Part shown: positions 50,971 to 59,628 of the stretch, piece after piece
Position numbering within the stretch: position 1 is the stretch's first letter
Layout: each line of letters starts with the position of its first letter
DNA from: Bacillus pinisoli
Lineage (GTDB): Bacteria; Bacillota; Bacilli; Bacillales; SA4
DNA length: 64,000 nucleotides
Direction: 5' to 3'
Assembly: GCF_023036475.1 (NCBI RefSeq)
Contig: NZ_JAJQKI010000008.1
Coordinates: forward strand, 124,001 to 188,000
Notes under the pieces: model-generated
What the model was told of the DNA's origin: nothing
What the model saw: the letters and a program-made list of their open reading frames with translations, nothing else
Database searches by the model: none
Program-made: the position numbers and the translations under genes

Positions 50971-52194
50971 ATGATCATCAAACATAGTAACATTAATCTA
51001 AAATTATATTACAGCACAGTAGTAGTGGGTATCATCATTATGTTCATTGGGCTGTTTGTTGGTAATTCACGAAGTCACCAATTTAATCTAGGAATTATCG
51101 TTCATGGAGTTTTAGTTGTCTGTTTTACACTTTGCTTAATCCTATATCCCATCTATAAGTCACAGTTACTGAGAATCGTCATGATGATTGTCGCAACGAC
51201 TTATTTCTATACCATCTTCTTACTATACCCATACACGTGGTCTAATTTTATTTTCTTATGCTTAATTCCAGCTATGTCTATCTTGTTTTTTGACAAAAGG
51301 CTTTTTTATTTTTCTTTATTCTTAAACGCCTTATTAGTTTTTAGTATTTTTAGCTATATTATTTTAGTCGATCAAGAAGAGGTTTTTCCTTATATAGCAA
51401 AAGACATGGTTGGAAATGTCATAAACTTTATAGGTAGCCAAGTGATTCTCTTTTATATATTCTACTTAACATATCGTCGACTAAAGAAACAGGAATTATA
51501 TTATGAACAAATTAAACATTCAGAACGGCTAAAAACGACTGGCCAATTGGCAGCAGCAGTGGCACATGAGATTAGAAATCCATTAACGGTCGTAAAAGGA
51601 TTTTTACAATTATATGAGAGAGACCCTTCCTATAACGAGGATAATAAGCGACATTTTTCATTAATGATTAATGAATTAGATACAGCCGAAAAGGTGATCT
51701 CTCAATTCTTATCTATTGCAAAGCCTGAAAAAGAAACGGAAACTGAACTTGTCAATGTTAAACTTGTCCTACAAAGTGTGACGGATTTACTTAACTCTTA
51801 TGGTCACCTACATGACCATAACATTATTCTTAACATGGGTGAAGAATGTTATATTGATGCAAGCACAATTGAACTGAAGCAACTTCTTATTAATATTATT
51901 AAAAATGCGATGGAAGCCTCAAAATTAGGTGATTCTGTTGAAATTACCGCAGAAAGTAAAAATGGGTTCATTTATATTCATGTAATTGATACTGGAGAAG
52001 GAATGACAAAAGAAGAAATAGATTCACTTGGCACTCCCTTTTACTCGTTAAAAAGCAGGGGAACTGGGCTAGGCATGATGATTTGTTTTAATATAGTGGC
52101 AAAGTATAAAGGTGCGATTGACATTGATAGTGAGAAGGGGAAGGGCACAACCGTTACGATTCGTTTTCCTGCGGCTAAAGAGGGTAATTGCTGA
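50971..52194 (+). CDS. Sporulation-kinase-like sensor histidine kinase
   Basis: A 407-residue kinase from ATG 50971 behind AAAGGGAT. Six or so membrane helices fill the first 180 residues and there is no PAS domain. The HisKA motif follows (AAVAHEIRNPLTVVKGFLQL), then the HATPase motifs (IELKQLLINIIKNAMEAS, DTGEGM, GTGLGM). No response regulator is adjacent. Orphan multi-span kinases of this kind (KinB type) feed the Spo0F phosphorelay. The assignment to sporulation control is inferred. Confidence 0.85.
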   Translation: MIIKHSNINLKLYYSTVVVGIIIMFIGLFVGNSRSHQFNLGIIVHGVLVVCFTLCLILYPIYKSQLLRIVMMIVATTYFYTIFLLYPYTWSNFIFLCLIPAMSILFFDKRLFYFSLFLNALLVFSIFSYIILVDQEEVFPYIAKDMVGNVINFIGSQVILFYIFYLTYRRLKKQELYYEQIKHSERLKTTGQLAAAVAHEIRNPLTVVKGFLQLYERDPSYNEDNKRHFSLMINELDTAEKVISQFLSIAKPEKETETELVNVKLVLQSVTDLLNSYGHLHDHNIILNMGEECYIDASTIELKQLLINIIKNAMEASKLGDSVEITAESKNGFIYIHVIDTGEGMTKEEIDSLGTPFYSLKSRGTGLGMMICFNIVAKYKGAIDIDSEKGKGTTVTIRFPAAKEGNC

Positions 52195-52216
52195 ATAACG
52201 TAATGACAAACATTAG

Positions 52217-52252
52217 AAAACGCTGTTGACTCTTTATTCAACAGCGTTTTCA
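52217..52252 (+). terminator. Terminator of the histidine kinase gene
   Basis: AAAACGCTGTTGA and TCAACAGCGTTTT perfect arms. Confidence 0.85.
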
Positions 52253-52367
52253 TTTAAGGAATGGTATCTGTTTAACGTAGAAATAAGTTTCATGTCACTC
52301 CAGACACAAGATTTCCAGATGAGGAAGCTTTAGCTTCCTTACTTTGGATTGAAGAGAGGGAGCATAA

Positions 52368-53100
52368 ATGTATGATTTACTTAGCAAAATTAGTTATTTT
52401 CTCAGTAAACCTTTTTTCAATGTCTTTTACAGCGTTGAAAGTATCCCTTTAATTGCTGCATTTGTACTTGGTTTGGTTGGGGCTTTGGCTCCTTGTCAAT
52501 TTTACAGGAAATCTTGGAGCGATCACTTTGTATGGCAACCGTTCCATGCAAGAATACATACCGTGGAGGGAAGCCTTCTTCTTTACGTTAGGGAAAATAG
52601 TGGTATTTTCTTCATTGGGGATATTGGTTTGGAGCTTTGGGAGTGAATTCCAGCAATCGATCACCGTGTATTTTCCGTGGGTGAGAAAAGCAATAGGTCC
52701 ACTTATTCTGCTAATTGGATTATTTATGATTGGTTTGTTTACAATGAGATGGACCCTCACCAACGTGAAAATGCCTGAACGATTGTTCAAGAAAGGGAAT
52801 CTCGGTGCATTCCTAATGGGTGTTAGCTTCTCTTTAGGATTTTGCCCAACGATGTTCGTGTTATTTTTTGTGACACTCATGCCGATGGTTGTTTCGACTT
52901 CTTATGGCGTGTTATTACCAAGTATATTTGCCATAGGGACAACGTTACCGTTATTGCTTGCCTTACTGTTTATTTGGTACTTCAACTTAGGTGGAAAAGT
53001 GATGCAAAAGCAAGGCAGACAAATAGGATACTATGTACAAAGAATTGCCGGTTGGATCATGATTATACTTGGAGTACTTGATACGATCACCTATTGGTAA
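52368..53100 (+). pseudogene. DsbD_2/CcdA-like membrane protein, one-base frameshift
   Basis: The frame from ATG 52368 reads YSVESIPLIAAFVLGLVGAL, APCQF and is then lost. The next frame continues FTGNLGAITLYGNRSMQEY and runs to 53100 with five more hydrophobic spans (LIGLFMIGLFTM, GFCPTMFVLFFVTLMP). The expected joint CQFTGN needs one T fewer in the TTTT run at about 52499-52502. The family (GALAPCQ, GFCPTMF Cys-Pro motifs) moves electrons or handles metal across the membrane. It is a recent mutation, a phase-variable tract or a sequencing error. Confidence 0.82.
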
Positions 53101-53112
53101 TCTATCTGCAAT

Positions 53113-53145
53113 AAAAAATCCCTCTCCATTACAGGGAGGGAACAT
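53113..53145 (-). terminator. Terminator of the small Cys-rich gene
   Basis: CCCTC and GAGGG arms with TTTTTT on the minus strand. On the plus strand it also follows the frameshifted gene. Confidence 0.65.
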
Positions 53146-53148
53146 ACT

Positions 53149-53310
53149 TTATAGCATGCTTCGGCATTCAGAGATACAATCCTCTAAATCTCTAGCTGCA
53201 TGTTGTAATTTTTCGTTTGTCATTTTCCCCATTGCCTTTTGTAGATGGGAAAGCGCACTCTCACATTCCTCGATGCAAGCTTGTAAGTCATTTTTGTTCA
53301 TGTTTTGCAA
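53149..53310 (-). CDS. Small four-Cys helical protein (53 aa)
   Basis: TTG 53310 lies behind GGAGGTG. The product is MQNMNKNDLQACIEECESAL, then LQKAMGKM and ending EDCISECRSML. Two CxxxC or CxxEC pairs lie in a helical hairpin, the type used by small copper-storage (DUF326-like) proteins, at half their length. Neighbouring genes are copper- or membrane-redox-like, including a cupredoxin. Metal binding is a reasonable but unproven guess. Confidence 0.65.
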   Translation of the reverse strand: MQNMNKNDLQACIEECESALSHLQKAMGKMTNEKLQHAARDLEDCISECRSML

Positions 53311-53464
53311 AATGAACACCTCCTTAGTTAATTCAGTTATAGTCTTTACTCATAAATAGAGTTTATTCCCAATTAATAGATAAGAAACTAAGTAGCTTGT
53401 TAGTAAGCAAAGGAAAATTCTAAAACTCATCTTGTCCTCATACAGTAATAATGGAGGGGAAGTT

Positions 53465-54376
53465 ATGAGTACTAGTCTAATTTTTCTAGTCAGTAGCATA
53501 GGAATTTTGTGTTTCTATATTTTGTTTTTAACAATGACCGCAAGGCGAACTCTACCGTTAATGGTAGGAATGATGGTAGCCATGTCTTCTGGTATGATGA
53601 TTGGACTCACAATCGGATTGATTGGTGGGATTCTCTATAAAGGTGATTTATTTCTATCAACATTACTTGGGGCAAGTGCAGGTATTGTAATAGGAGGACT
53701 AACTGGGGTAGTAGTGGGGGTGATGGGGCTTCTGGATGGCATTCTGTCCGGTTTAATGGGAGGTATGATGGGGGCTATGTTGGGAGAGATGATTGACCCC
53801 AACTATCATGAAGTGGCCACGAGAAGCCTTTTTGTTCTTTGCATCATGGTGTTATGCCTACTAAGTACAATTCTAATTCCTAAAATAGAAACCAACAGCT
53901 GGTTAGTGGAACTTCCTAAGAAACCTATTTTCATCTTATTAATAGTAAGTGGAATGATTTTCACATCGATCTTATCGGGCCCCGTTTGGAAAGAACCAAC
54001 ATCTCAATCCCATCATCATAAGCATAATGGAAATCAGGAAGAGCAGTCGAAAGTAAAAACGATAGAACTAGATGCAGATGAGTTTCATTATTCATCAGAA
54101 GTGCTTGAGATAGCTCAAGGTGAAAAAGTAAAGGTCATTTTACATAATACAGGTGAGATTGAGCATGATCTTGAGATTCAAGCAAAGAACGTAAGGGTCT
54201 ATTCCAGTTCCAATCTCCATGATCATCATGCCAGTGATCTCATTCATCTCCATGCTCAGCCAAACCAAACGGAAGAGATTGAATTTACGATGTTAGAGAA
54301 GGGAACCTTTACATTTACATGCACCTTACCCGGTCATGAAGAAGCGGGAATGAAGGGAATCATAAAAGTTAGTTAA
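53465..54376 (+). CDS. Membrane protein with C-terminal cupredoxin domain
   Basis: A 303-residue protein from ATG 53465 behind GGAGGGG. The N-terminal half has Gly/Met-rich membrane helices (MVGMMVAMSSGMMIGLTIGL, MGGMMGAMLGEM). A His-rich linker (SHHHKHNGN) and a cupredoxin domain follow from about residue 205. The latter has IEHDLEIQAKNV and the type I copper loop CTLPGHEEAGM (Cys, His, Met). It binds copper outside the membrane and may pass it on. Met/His content supports a copper-handling role. A terminator follows. Confidence 0.85.
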   Translation: MSTSLIFLVSSIGILCFYILFLTMTARRTLPLMVGMMVAMSSGMMIGLTIGLIGGILYKGDLFLSTLLGASAGIVIGGLTGVVVGVMGLLDGILSGLMGGMMGAMLGEMIDPNYHEVATRSLFVLCIMVLCLLSTILIPKIETNSWLVELPKKPIFILLIVSGMIFTSILSGPVWKEPTSQSHHHKHNGNQEEQSKVKTIELDADEFHYSSEVLEIAQGEKVKVILHNTGEIEHDLEIQAKNVRVYSSSNLHDHHASDLIHLHAQPNQTEEIEFTMLEKGTFTFTCTLPGHEEAGMKGIIKVS

Positions 54377-54378
54377 AT

Positions 54379-54422
54379 CCTAATAAGCAGCCAATTTATA
54401 CAAAATTGGCTGCTTATTTTAT
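54379..54422 (+). terminator. Terminator of the cupredoxin gene
   Basis: AAGCAGCCAATTT and AAATTGGCTGCTT perfect arms followed by ATTTTATT. Confidence 0.85.
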
Positions 54423-54514
54423 TGAAAAAACTTAAACGTGATATAAGTTTTCTTTCGTTTTTTTGGAGCTAATGATAAAATTCAAAAAGGATGAAATGAG
54501 GAGGTGTTGGGCAA

Positions 54515-55114
54515 ATGGCTTCAAAAGTAAATGACATTATATGTACAGTTTCCAATCTTTTTCACTCTAAAGGTTACGAGAACACCAAGCTCGGTGAAAT
54601 TTTAGCTGAGACTGGTATTGGGAAGGGACAATTCTACCATTATTTTAAATCGAAGCGGGATTTAGGAGAAGCGGTCATTGATTATTTAATAGTTGAAATG
54701 ACAGAAGAGCTATTTGACAACATTCTTGATCAACCTCTTCCACCTAAAGTGAAGCTAAAGAAAATGCTTGATAAAATACTACACTTACAACTAGAGAATG
54801 ATGGGAAACGTGGTTGTCCAATTGGTAATCTAGCGATTGAATTAAGTGAGCATGAACCATTGTTTAGAGAAAAGTTAGCAAAATTCTTTGAACAGTGGGA
54901 AGAAAAGATACAACAGATTTTTGATGAGATGAAAAAAAATGGTGAAATGAACTCTGATACAAACGCACTGAAAAAAGCCCGCACCATGATTGCGACAATT
55001 GAGGGTGGGATACTACTAATGAAAAATAAACAAGATGTAGAAGTTTTTCAAGACATCATTGAAACCATGCAGCTTGAATATGGAATAACAGGTGAATATG
55101 TTGATAGAAAGTAA
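54515..55114 (+). CDS. TetR-family regulator of the OYE operon
   Basis: ATG 54515 lies behind GAGGAGGTG. The 199-residue product has a TetR helix-turn-helix at about 5-55 (NLFHSKGYENTKLGEILAET, GKGQFYHYFKSKRDLG) and a ligand domain with one Cys (GKRGCPIGNLAIELS). It resembles the YxaF/NemR type, in which a Cys senses electrophiles. A perfect palindrome follows before the reductase genes, so it most likely represses those. Confidence 0.85.
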   Translation: MASKVNDIICTVSNLFHSKGYENTKLGEILAETGIGKGQFYHYFKSKRDLGEAVIDYLIVEMTEELFDNILDQPLPPKVKLKKMLDKILHLQLENDGKRGCPIGNLAIELSEHEPLFREKLAKFFEQWEEKIQQIFDEMKKNGEMNSDTNALKKARTMIATIEGGILLMKNKQDVEVFQDIIETMQLEYGITGEYVDRK

Positions 55115-55179
55115 TAGAGGAAAATGGAGAATAACAATGCATTTACATTGACTCCACTTTTCCTTTTTTGTTAAAATTC

Positions 55180-55203
55180 ACTGTACCTACCAGTTGGTAC
55201 AGT
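55180..55203. promoter_or_regulatory. TetR operator before old yellow enzyme
   Basis: ACTGTACC-TACCAGTT-GGTACAGT: perfect 8-nt arms in a 24-nt dyad, 69 nt upstream of the reductase start and 66 nt after the TetR stop. Confidence 0.7.
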
Positions 55204-55271
55204 TTTGAGATATGAGAAAATTTGGGTAAGGTATTCAACGTAAAAAAGACAATTGTATGGAGGTAAATAGT

Positions 55272-56429
55272 ATGACTTTAGAATTTTCGACTTTATTTTC
55301 AGCCACGAATATAAAAGCCATTCCATTAACTAATCGAATTGGATTAGCTCCGATGACACGTACAAGTGCAACTCCGGAAGGATTAGCAACGGAGGATATG
55401 GCCCGGTATTACACCAATTTTGCCAAAGGAGGTTTTGGCCTCATTATAACGGAGGGTACTTATACGGATGATCAGTATAGCCAAGGCTATTTTAATCAAC
55501 CTGGGATTATAAATGAAGCACAAATTGATGCTTGGAAACAAGTAACGAGTTCTGTTAAACAACAAGATGCTAAAATCTTTATGCAACTTATGCATGCAGG
55601 CGCATTATCACAAGGAAATCGCTATACAACCGAAACGGCTGGGCCGTCCGCTGTTAAACCACAGGGAGAACAACTAGGTTTCTATGGCGGGAGTGGAGAG
55701 TTCGCTCTACCGAAAGTGATGACGGAGACTGACATACAAAATGTCATACAAGGCTTTGTAAAAGCTGCAAAAAATGCAAAAGAAGCAGGTTTTGATGGCG
55801 TTGAAATACATGGAGCAAACGGTTATGTTCTTGATCAATTTTTAACAGACTATACCAATGAACGTCAAGACGAGTATGGAGGAGCTATTGAGAAGCGACT
55901 GAGACTATCCATAGAAGTAGTAAAAGCTATTCGAGAAGCAGTTGGTGTCGACTATCCAGTAGGAATTCGTATTTCACAGGCAAAGGTAAACGACCCTAAT
56001 CATAAATGGAAGGGTGGAGAGTCTGACGCTGAAATCATTTTTACCAAGTTGGAAGATGCTGGCGTTGATTTTATTCATATTGCAGAGCCAAATGCGGCTG
56101 CACCTGCGTTTGGTGAATCGGGTCCGTCCCTTATTGAACTAGTAAAAAAATATACGGATACAGTTGTGATTGCAAATGGATCATTAGGTGAACCTAATAT
56201 AGCTGAGGCACTGCTTAATGATGGAAAAGCAGATTTCGTAACAGTAGGGAAGGCTGCATTAGCCAATCAAGATTGGGCTAATAAAGTGAAAGAGGGTAAG
56301 CAGCTAGAGGAATTTGATTTCCAAAAAATTCTATTACCTCAAGCTTCTTTAAAGGAGTTCGAAGTAAAGCCTAAAATTGAATGGCTTGGTGAAGGTATGG
56401 TATGCGGTCCTGACGGAAATTGTAACTAA
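55272..56429 (+). CDS. Old yellow enzyme family NADH:flavin oxidoreductase
   Basis: A 385-residue FMN protein from ATG 55272 behind GGAGG. It has LTNRIGLAPMTRTSATPEG at the start, QLMHAG, FDGVEIHGANGYVLDQFLTD (the His/Asn pair that binds substrate carbonyls), an RRLS-like region and a final FVTVGKAALANQ. It reduces activated double bonds or nitro compounds with NAD(P)H. The end CGPDGNCN is unusual in having two Cys. It is probably induced by electrophiles through the TetR protein. Confidence 0.9.
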   Translation: MTLEFSTLFSATNIKAIPLTNRIGLAPMTRTSATPEGLATEDMARYYTNFAKGGFGLIITEGTYTDDQYSQGYFNQPGIINEAQIDAWKQVTSSVKQQDAKIFMQLMHAGALSQGNRYTTETAGPSAVKPQGEQLGFYGGSGEFALPKVMTETDIQNVIQGFVKAAKNAKEAGFDGVEIHGANGYVLDQFLTDYTNERQDEYGGAIEKRLRLSIEVVKAIREAVGVDYPVGIRISQAKVNDPNHKWKGGESDAEIIFTKLEDAGVDFIHIAEPNAAAPAFGESGPSLIELVKKYTDTVVIANGSLGEPNIAEALLNDGKADFVTVGKAALANQDWANKVKEGKQLEEFDFQKILLPQASLKEFEVKPKIEWLGEGMVCGPDGNCN

Positions 56430-56446
56430 CGAGGAGGTATTAAAAA

Positions 56447-57385
56447 ATGAAAGCAATTGTTATTGAGGAATATGGAGATAAAGATGTACTGGTAGAGAGG
56501 GATATTGATACACCCCATATCACAGATGACCAAGTTCTAGTGGAAGTACATGCAACTTCTATCAATCCAATCGACTGGAAAGTTCGAGCTGGTTATTTAA
56601 AAGAAATGCTTCCTTTTGAATTCCCCATCATTTTAGGATGGGATGCAGCAGGTGTTATTGTGGAAGCGGGAAGTAATGTAACAGATTTCAAGGTTGGAGA
56701 CCGAGTGTTTACCCGTCCAGCAACAACCAATCGAGGAACATATGCAGAATATCTATCTGTAGATGCTCATTTACTCGCCAAAATGCCAGATGAAATGAGC
56801 TTTGAGGAAGCAGCAGCTTTTCCCCTAGCAGGGTTAACGGCATGGCAATGTCTTGTTGACTTTGGAAACATTCAAAAAGGCGACAAGGTGTTAATTCATG
56901 CTGGAGCAGGCGGTGTTGGAATATTTGCGATTCAAATCGCGAAAAGCATAGGTGCTTATGTGGCAACTACTGCTAGTGAGAAGAACATAGAATTCTTAAC
57001 ATCCCTTGGTGCGGATGAAGTAATCAATTATAATGAGAATGATTTTAGCGAGGTATTAAACGGATTCGATCTTGTGTTAGATTCAATGGGTGGAGACATT
57101 CAATCTAAAAGTTATAAAGTGTTAAAGGAAAATGGAAAACTTGTCTCGATTGTTCAACCACCTTCTGAAGAAGAAGCAGCAAGCTTTAATGTGCAAGCTG
57201 GATTTGTTTGGTTAGAGCCAAATGGCAAGCAGTTACAGCAATTAGCTGAGCTTTATGTAGAAGGTAAAGTGAAGCCAGTAATTGATAGTACATTTGATTT
57301 TACTGAACAATCTCTAAAAGATGCCCATAGTCTGAGTGAAACTCATCATGCACGTGGGAAAATCATCATTCGCATAAAGAAATAA
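56447..57385 (+). CDS. NADPH:quinone oxidoreductase (MDR family, zinc-free)
   Basis: A 312-residue medium-chain dehydrogenase/reductase of the quinone reductase group. It has MKAIVIEEYGDKDVLVERDI, the NPIDWKVRAGYL substrate-site start, AGGVGIFAIQIAKSIGA as the NADPH motif, and no structural zinc Cys cluster. It lies 17 nt after the old yellow enzyme gene with a GAGGAGG RBS, so the two form an electrophile-detoxification operon. A terminator follows. Confidence 0.88.
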   Translation: MKAIVIEEYGDKDVLVERDIDTPHITDDQVLVEVHATSINPIDWKVRAGYLKEMLPFEFPIILGWDAAGVIVEAGSNVTDFKVGDRVFTRPATTNRGTYAEYLSVDAHLLAKMPDEMSFEEAAAFPLAGLTAWQCLVDFGNIQKGDKVLIHAGAGGVGIFAIQIAKSIGAYVATTASEKNIEFLTSLGADEVINYNENDFSEVLNGFDLVLDSMGGDIQSKSYKVLKENGKLVSIVQPPSEEEAASFNVQAGFVWLEPNGKQLQQLAELYVEGKVKPVIDSTFDFTEQSLKDAHSLSETHHARGKIIIRIKK

Positions 57386-57389
57386 AAAC

Positions 57390-57428
57390 TAGAAGATCAA
57401 ATCACAAAAGTGGTTTGATCTTTTTTGC
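57390..57428 (+). terminator. Terminator of the OYE operon
   Basis: AGATCAAA(T)CAC and GTG(G)TTTGATCT arms followed by TTTTTTG. Confidence 0.85.
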
Positions 57429-57589
57429 TAAATTGACGTCGTAAATAGATTTCCGGCTTTTTGCTCATCGGGTATTGTCTGTGTTACGTTTAATATGATA
57501 GCCAAAATGAATGAAGTTGACCTTAGACACAATGAAAAAACTATACTTTATCATATAATTTGAAAGAGCCATTAGAAATAAGGGGTTTT

Positions 57590-58159
57590 ATGATGGGAAG
57601 ATATAATTCATTTCTTATAGTATGCCTATCTTTCATAGTAGCAGGAATGAGTGGATGTTTTAATCGAACAGGAGAAGAAAGTACAGATAAAGCTCAAGAA
57701 TATTTAAGCAACCCAGAACAGTACATGGAAAGGTTAGAAGAAGCACAGGACGAACATATTGAGGAGCATGTCCATGAGGAAGGAATTGGTTACGAAGAAC
57801 AAATGCACCGATGTGAAAAGGAATTAGAGGAGACAGATGAAATGATTCTATCCAATCCAACCTACTTCGGTTGTATGATGGTACTAGATCAAAGCCCTGA
57901 TCAATACGTCGGCAAAGTCGTAAAGTTTAAGGGTTTCATATATAGGGAGCCCGACTTTACGAACCAACAATTTGTAATAGGACAGCAGGGTGAAGACGGG
58001 GGGATTTATGGTCTTTTGACGTCAACACCTGAAGCTAGTAAGCTTTCAGATCATCAGTGGGTAGAGGTAAGAGGAGTCTTATCTACGACAAATTATATAA
58101 ATAGTAAGGTGCCTTTTCTTGACGTGTTAGAGATAAGGGAGATTGACTCTCCTCAATAG
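57590..58159 (+). CDS. Lipoprotein with TIGR03943-like domain
   Basis: ATG 57590 (or 57593) lies behind AAGGGG. The 189-residue product has the lipobox MSGC (Cys about residue 23), an acidic helical stretch and a C-terminal strand domain (QYVGKVVKFKGFIYREPDF, then FVIGQQGEDGGIYG and WVEVRGVL). That region resembles the C-terminal domain of YcgQ-type permease-associated proteins. Two Cys (RCEKELEE, GCMMVLDQ) lie before this domain. It is exported and membrane-tethered. The partner is unknown. Confidence 0.65.
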   Translation: MMGRYNSFLIVCLSFIVAGMSGCFNRTGEESTDKAQEYLSNPEQYMERLEEAQDEHIEEHVHEEGIGYEEQMHRCEKELEETDEMILSNPTYFGCMMVLDQSPDQYVGKVVKFKGFIYREPDFTNQQFVIGQQGEDGGIYGLLTSTPEASKLSDHQWVEVRGVLSTTNYINSKVPFLDVLEIREIDSPQ

Positions 58160-58194
58160 GCTAAATAATAGGGTATAATGACAGAAGAGAACAG

Positions 58195-58575
58195 TTGGAT
58201 TTTCATACTCATAGACTAGAAGTAAAAAAGGCGGTGGAAAGAGTGTGTGCGCCTAATGAAAACATACTTCAAAACGTCGCATTTGAAGCCAGTGAAAAGA
58301 TAAGAGAGAAGACGATCTATAAATTTGTTGATGTGATTGTTCAAACTCCAAAGGGAAGTAATCATGGACTCGTTACCGGAGTGATAGTAGAAGATCATGG
58401 AAACAGATATGAGGTAAAGCCCAATTCAAATGGATTGAGATTTGCGGTGGGGGAGATCTCTTTTAGAGAATATAAACAGCTTGAAAGAAAGGAGTTTCGA
58501 CTCCTATTTTCTATATTCTTTGGTGGAATTTTAACTTTCCTTGTTATAATGGGGATCATTTCTAGGCTTTTATAA
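58195..58575 (+). CDS. Small protein with C-terminal membrane anchor
   Basis: TTG 58195 lies behind AGAAGAGA. The product is 126 residues, charged in the first 100 (HRLEVKKAVERVCAPNENIL, then VVIVEDHG-type strands), with one C-terminal hydrophobic helix (LFSIFFGGILTFLVIMGIIS). Tail-anchored proteins of this kind are common in Bacillus, but I recognise no family. It ends at the border of a repeat. Confidence 0.5.
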   Translation: MDFHTHRLEVKKAVERVCAPNENILQNVAFEASEKIREKTIYKFVDVIVQTPKGSNHGLVTGVIVEDHGNRYEVKPNSNGLRFAVGEISFREYKQLERKEFRLLFSIFFGGILTFLVIMGIISRLL

Positions 58576-58858
58576 GGATCTTTTCTAAAACTTTGTTGTT
58601 TTTAATCTAAAATTCCTAATAACCTCCCCTTTTTATATTGTAAATCTGAGTTCCAATAGTTAGAAAAGAACAACTACCTCTGTTTAAAGCACTGGAAATT
58701 GTACTACCAAGTAAAAATCTGGTTTTTGAGATTTTTACCAAGTAAAAATCTGGTTTTTGAGATTTTTACCAAGTAAAAATCTGGTTTTTGAGATTTTTAC
58801 CAAGTAAAAATCTGGTTTTTGAGATTTTTACGAATCAACAATCTATTCAAAAACAGCC
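58576..58858. repeat. MITE-like repeat, copy 4, with an amplified internal hairpin
   Basis: The ends (GGATCTTTTCTAAAACTTTGTTG at the left, AACAATCTATTC...AACAGCC at the right) match the repeat family. The internal GTAAAAATC/GATTTTTAC hairpin unit is present as four exact 31-nt tandem copies (58708-58831), while other copies have one. The change reads as a slippage or replication amplification. Confidence 0.85.
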
Positions 58859-58924
58859 TATTATAAAGCTTCATAAATATCATTACAATCTATACTGACG
58901 TTTAGGATATAAGGAGAGATCATA

Positions 58925-59557
58925 ATGATGGAACAACCAGAAACGAAAGTAAAATTAGCTGTGAATGGTGGAATTTCGTTTGGTGCAAAACTTAATGCTA
59001 AACAGCTAGTCACTCTAGCAGAATATATGGATGATGGACAAGAGATTGAGTTGACGACATTTCAACAACTTTATATAGAAGTTCCAGAGACACAACTCGA
59101 GACAGCTAAGCAAAGATTTAAGGAAGTAGGACTATCTTGTTATCCAGTTGGAAATTATGTGAAGAGTCTCCGGACCTGTAACTTCTGTAAGGGAGCGGAA
59201 GAGGAAGGGATGCCTGTTGCTCTTGAATTGAATGAACGGCTTGCCGGAAGGTCTGTACCATTTACACTTAAACCAGCTTATACTGGATGCCCAGTCGGAT
59301 GTGGAGAACCTCTAGTGAATGATATTGGTGTCATGAAGGTAAAAGACGGATATGACCTTTATATAGGAGGTAGAGCCAAAGGAACAAATGCCAAAGTTGG
59401 TACTTTATTCCTAGAACAATTAACACCAGAGCAACTCTATGAAACGGTCGATCAGCTAATTGAAATCTATCAATCTCATGGGAAAAAGAGAGAGCCATTT
59501 GCTAAGTTCGTGGAGCGCTATGGGTTTGAGGAGATTTATAATCAGATTGTTAGCTAG
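58925..59557 (+). CDS. Siroheme/4Fe-4S domain protein (nitrite/sulfite reductase family)
   Basis: A 210-residue protein from ATG 58925 behind AAGGAGAG. It matches the siroheme-4Fe4S half of nitrite/sulfite reductases, with CNFCKG near residue 82 and AYTGCPVGCGEPLVNDIGV near 118, which supply the four cluster Cys. It is far shorter than full reductases and has no FAD or ferredoxin domain. Short homologs are widespread in Bacillaceae and their electron donor is unknown. A sulfite or nitrite related reduction is inferred and would complement the sulfur clusters upstream. Confidence 0.8.
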   Translation: MMEQPETKVKLAVNGGISFGAKLNAKQLVTLAEYMDDGQEIELTTFQQLYIEVPETQLETAKQRFKEVGLSCYPVGNYVKSLRTCNFCKGAEEEGMPVALELNERLAGRSVPFTLKPAYTGCPVGCGEPLVNDIGVMKVKDGYDLYIGGRAKGTNAKVGTLFLEQLTPEQLYETVDQLIEIYQSHGKKREPFAKFVERYGFEEIYNQIVS

Positions 59558-59588
59558 TTTTAAAGATAACTTGAACTAGGAAGTGAGA

Positions 59589-59626
59589 AAAGGAGGTAGA
59601 ATATCATCATTCTACCTCCTTTTTTA
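59589..59626. terminator. Bidirectional terminator
   Basis: AAAGGAGGTAGAAT and ATTCTACCTCCTTT perfect arms, with T and A runs on the flanks. It separates the convergent reductase and SpoIIP-like genes. Confidence 0.9.
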
Positions 59627-59628
59627 CA

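Noticed and set aside
52368..52646. Two separate overlapping membrane genes at 52368-53100
   Set aside because: The frames join perfectly if one T is removed from a run, and neither piece alone is a full family member.
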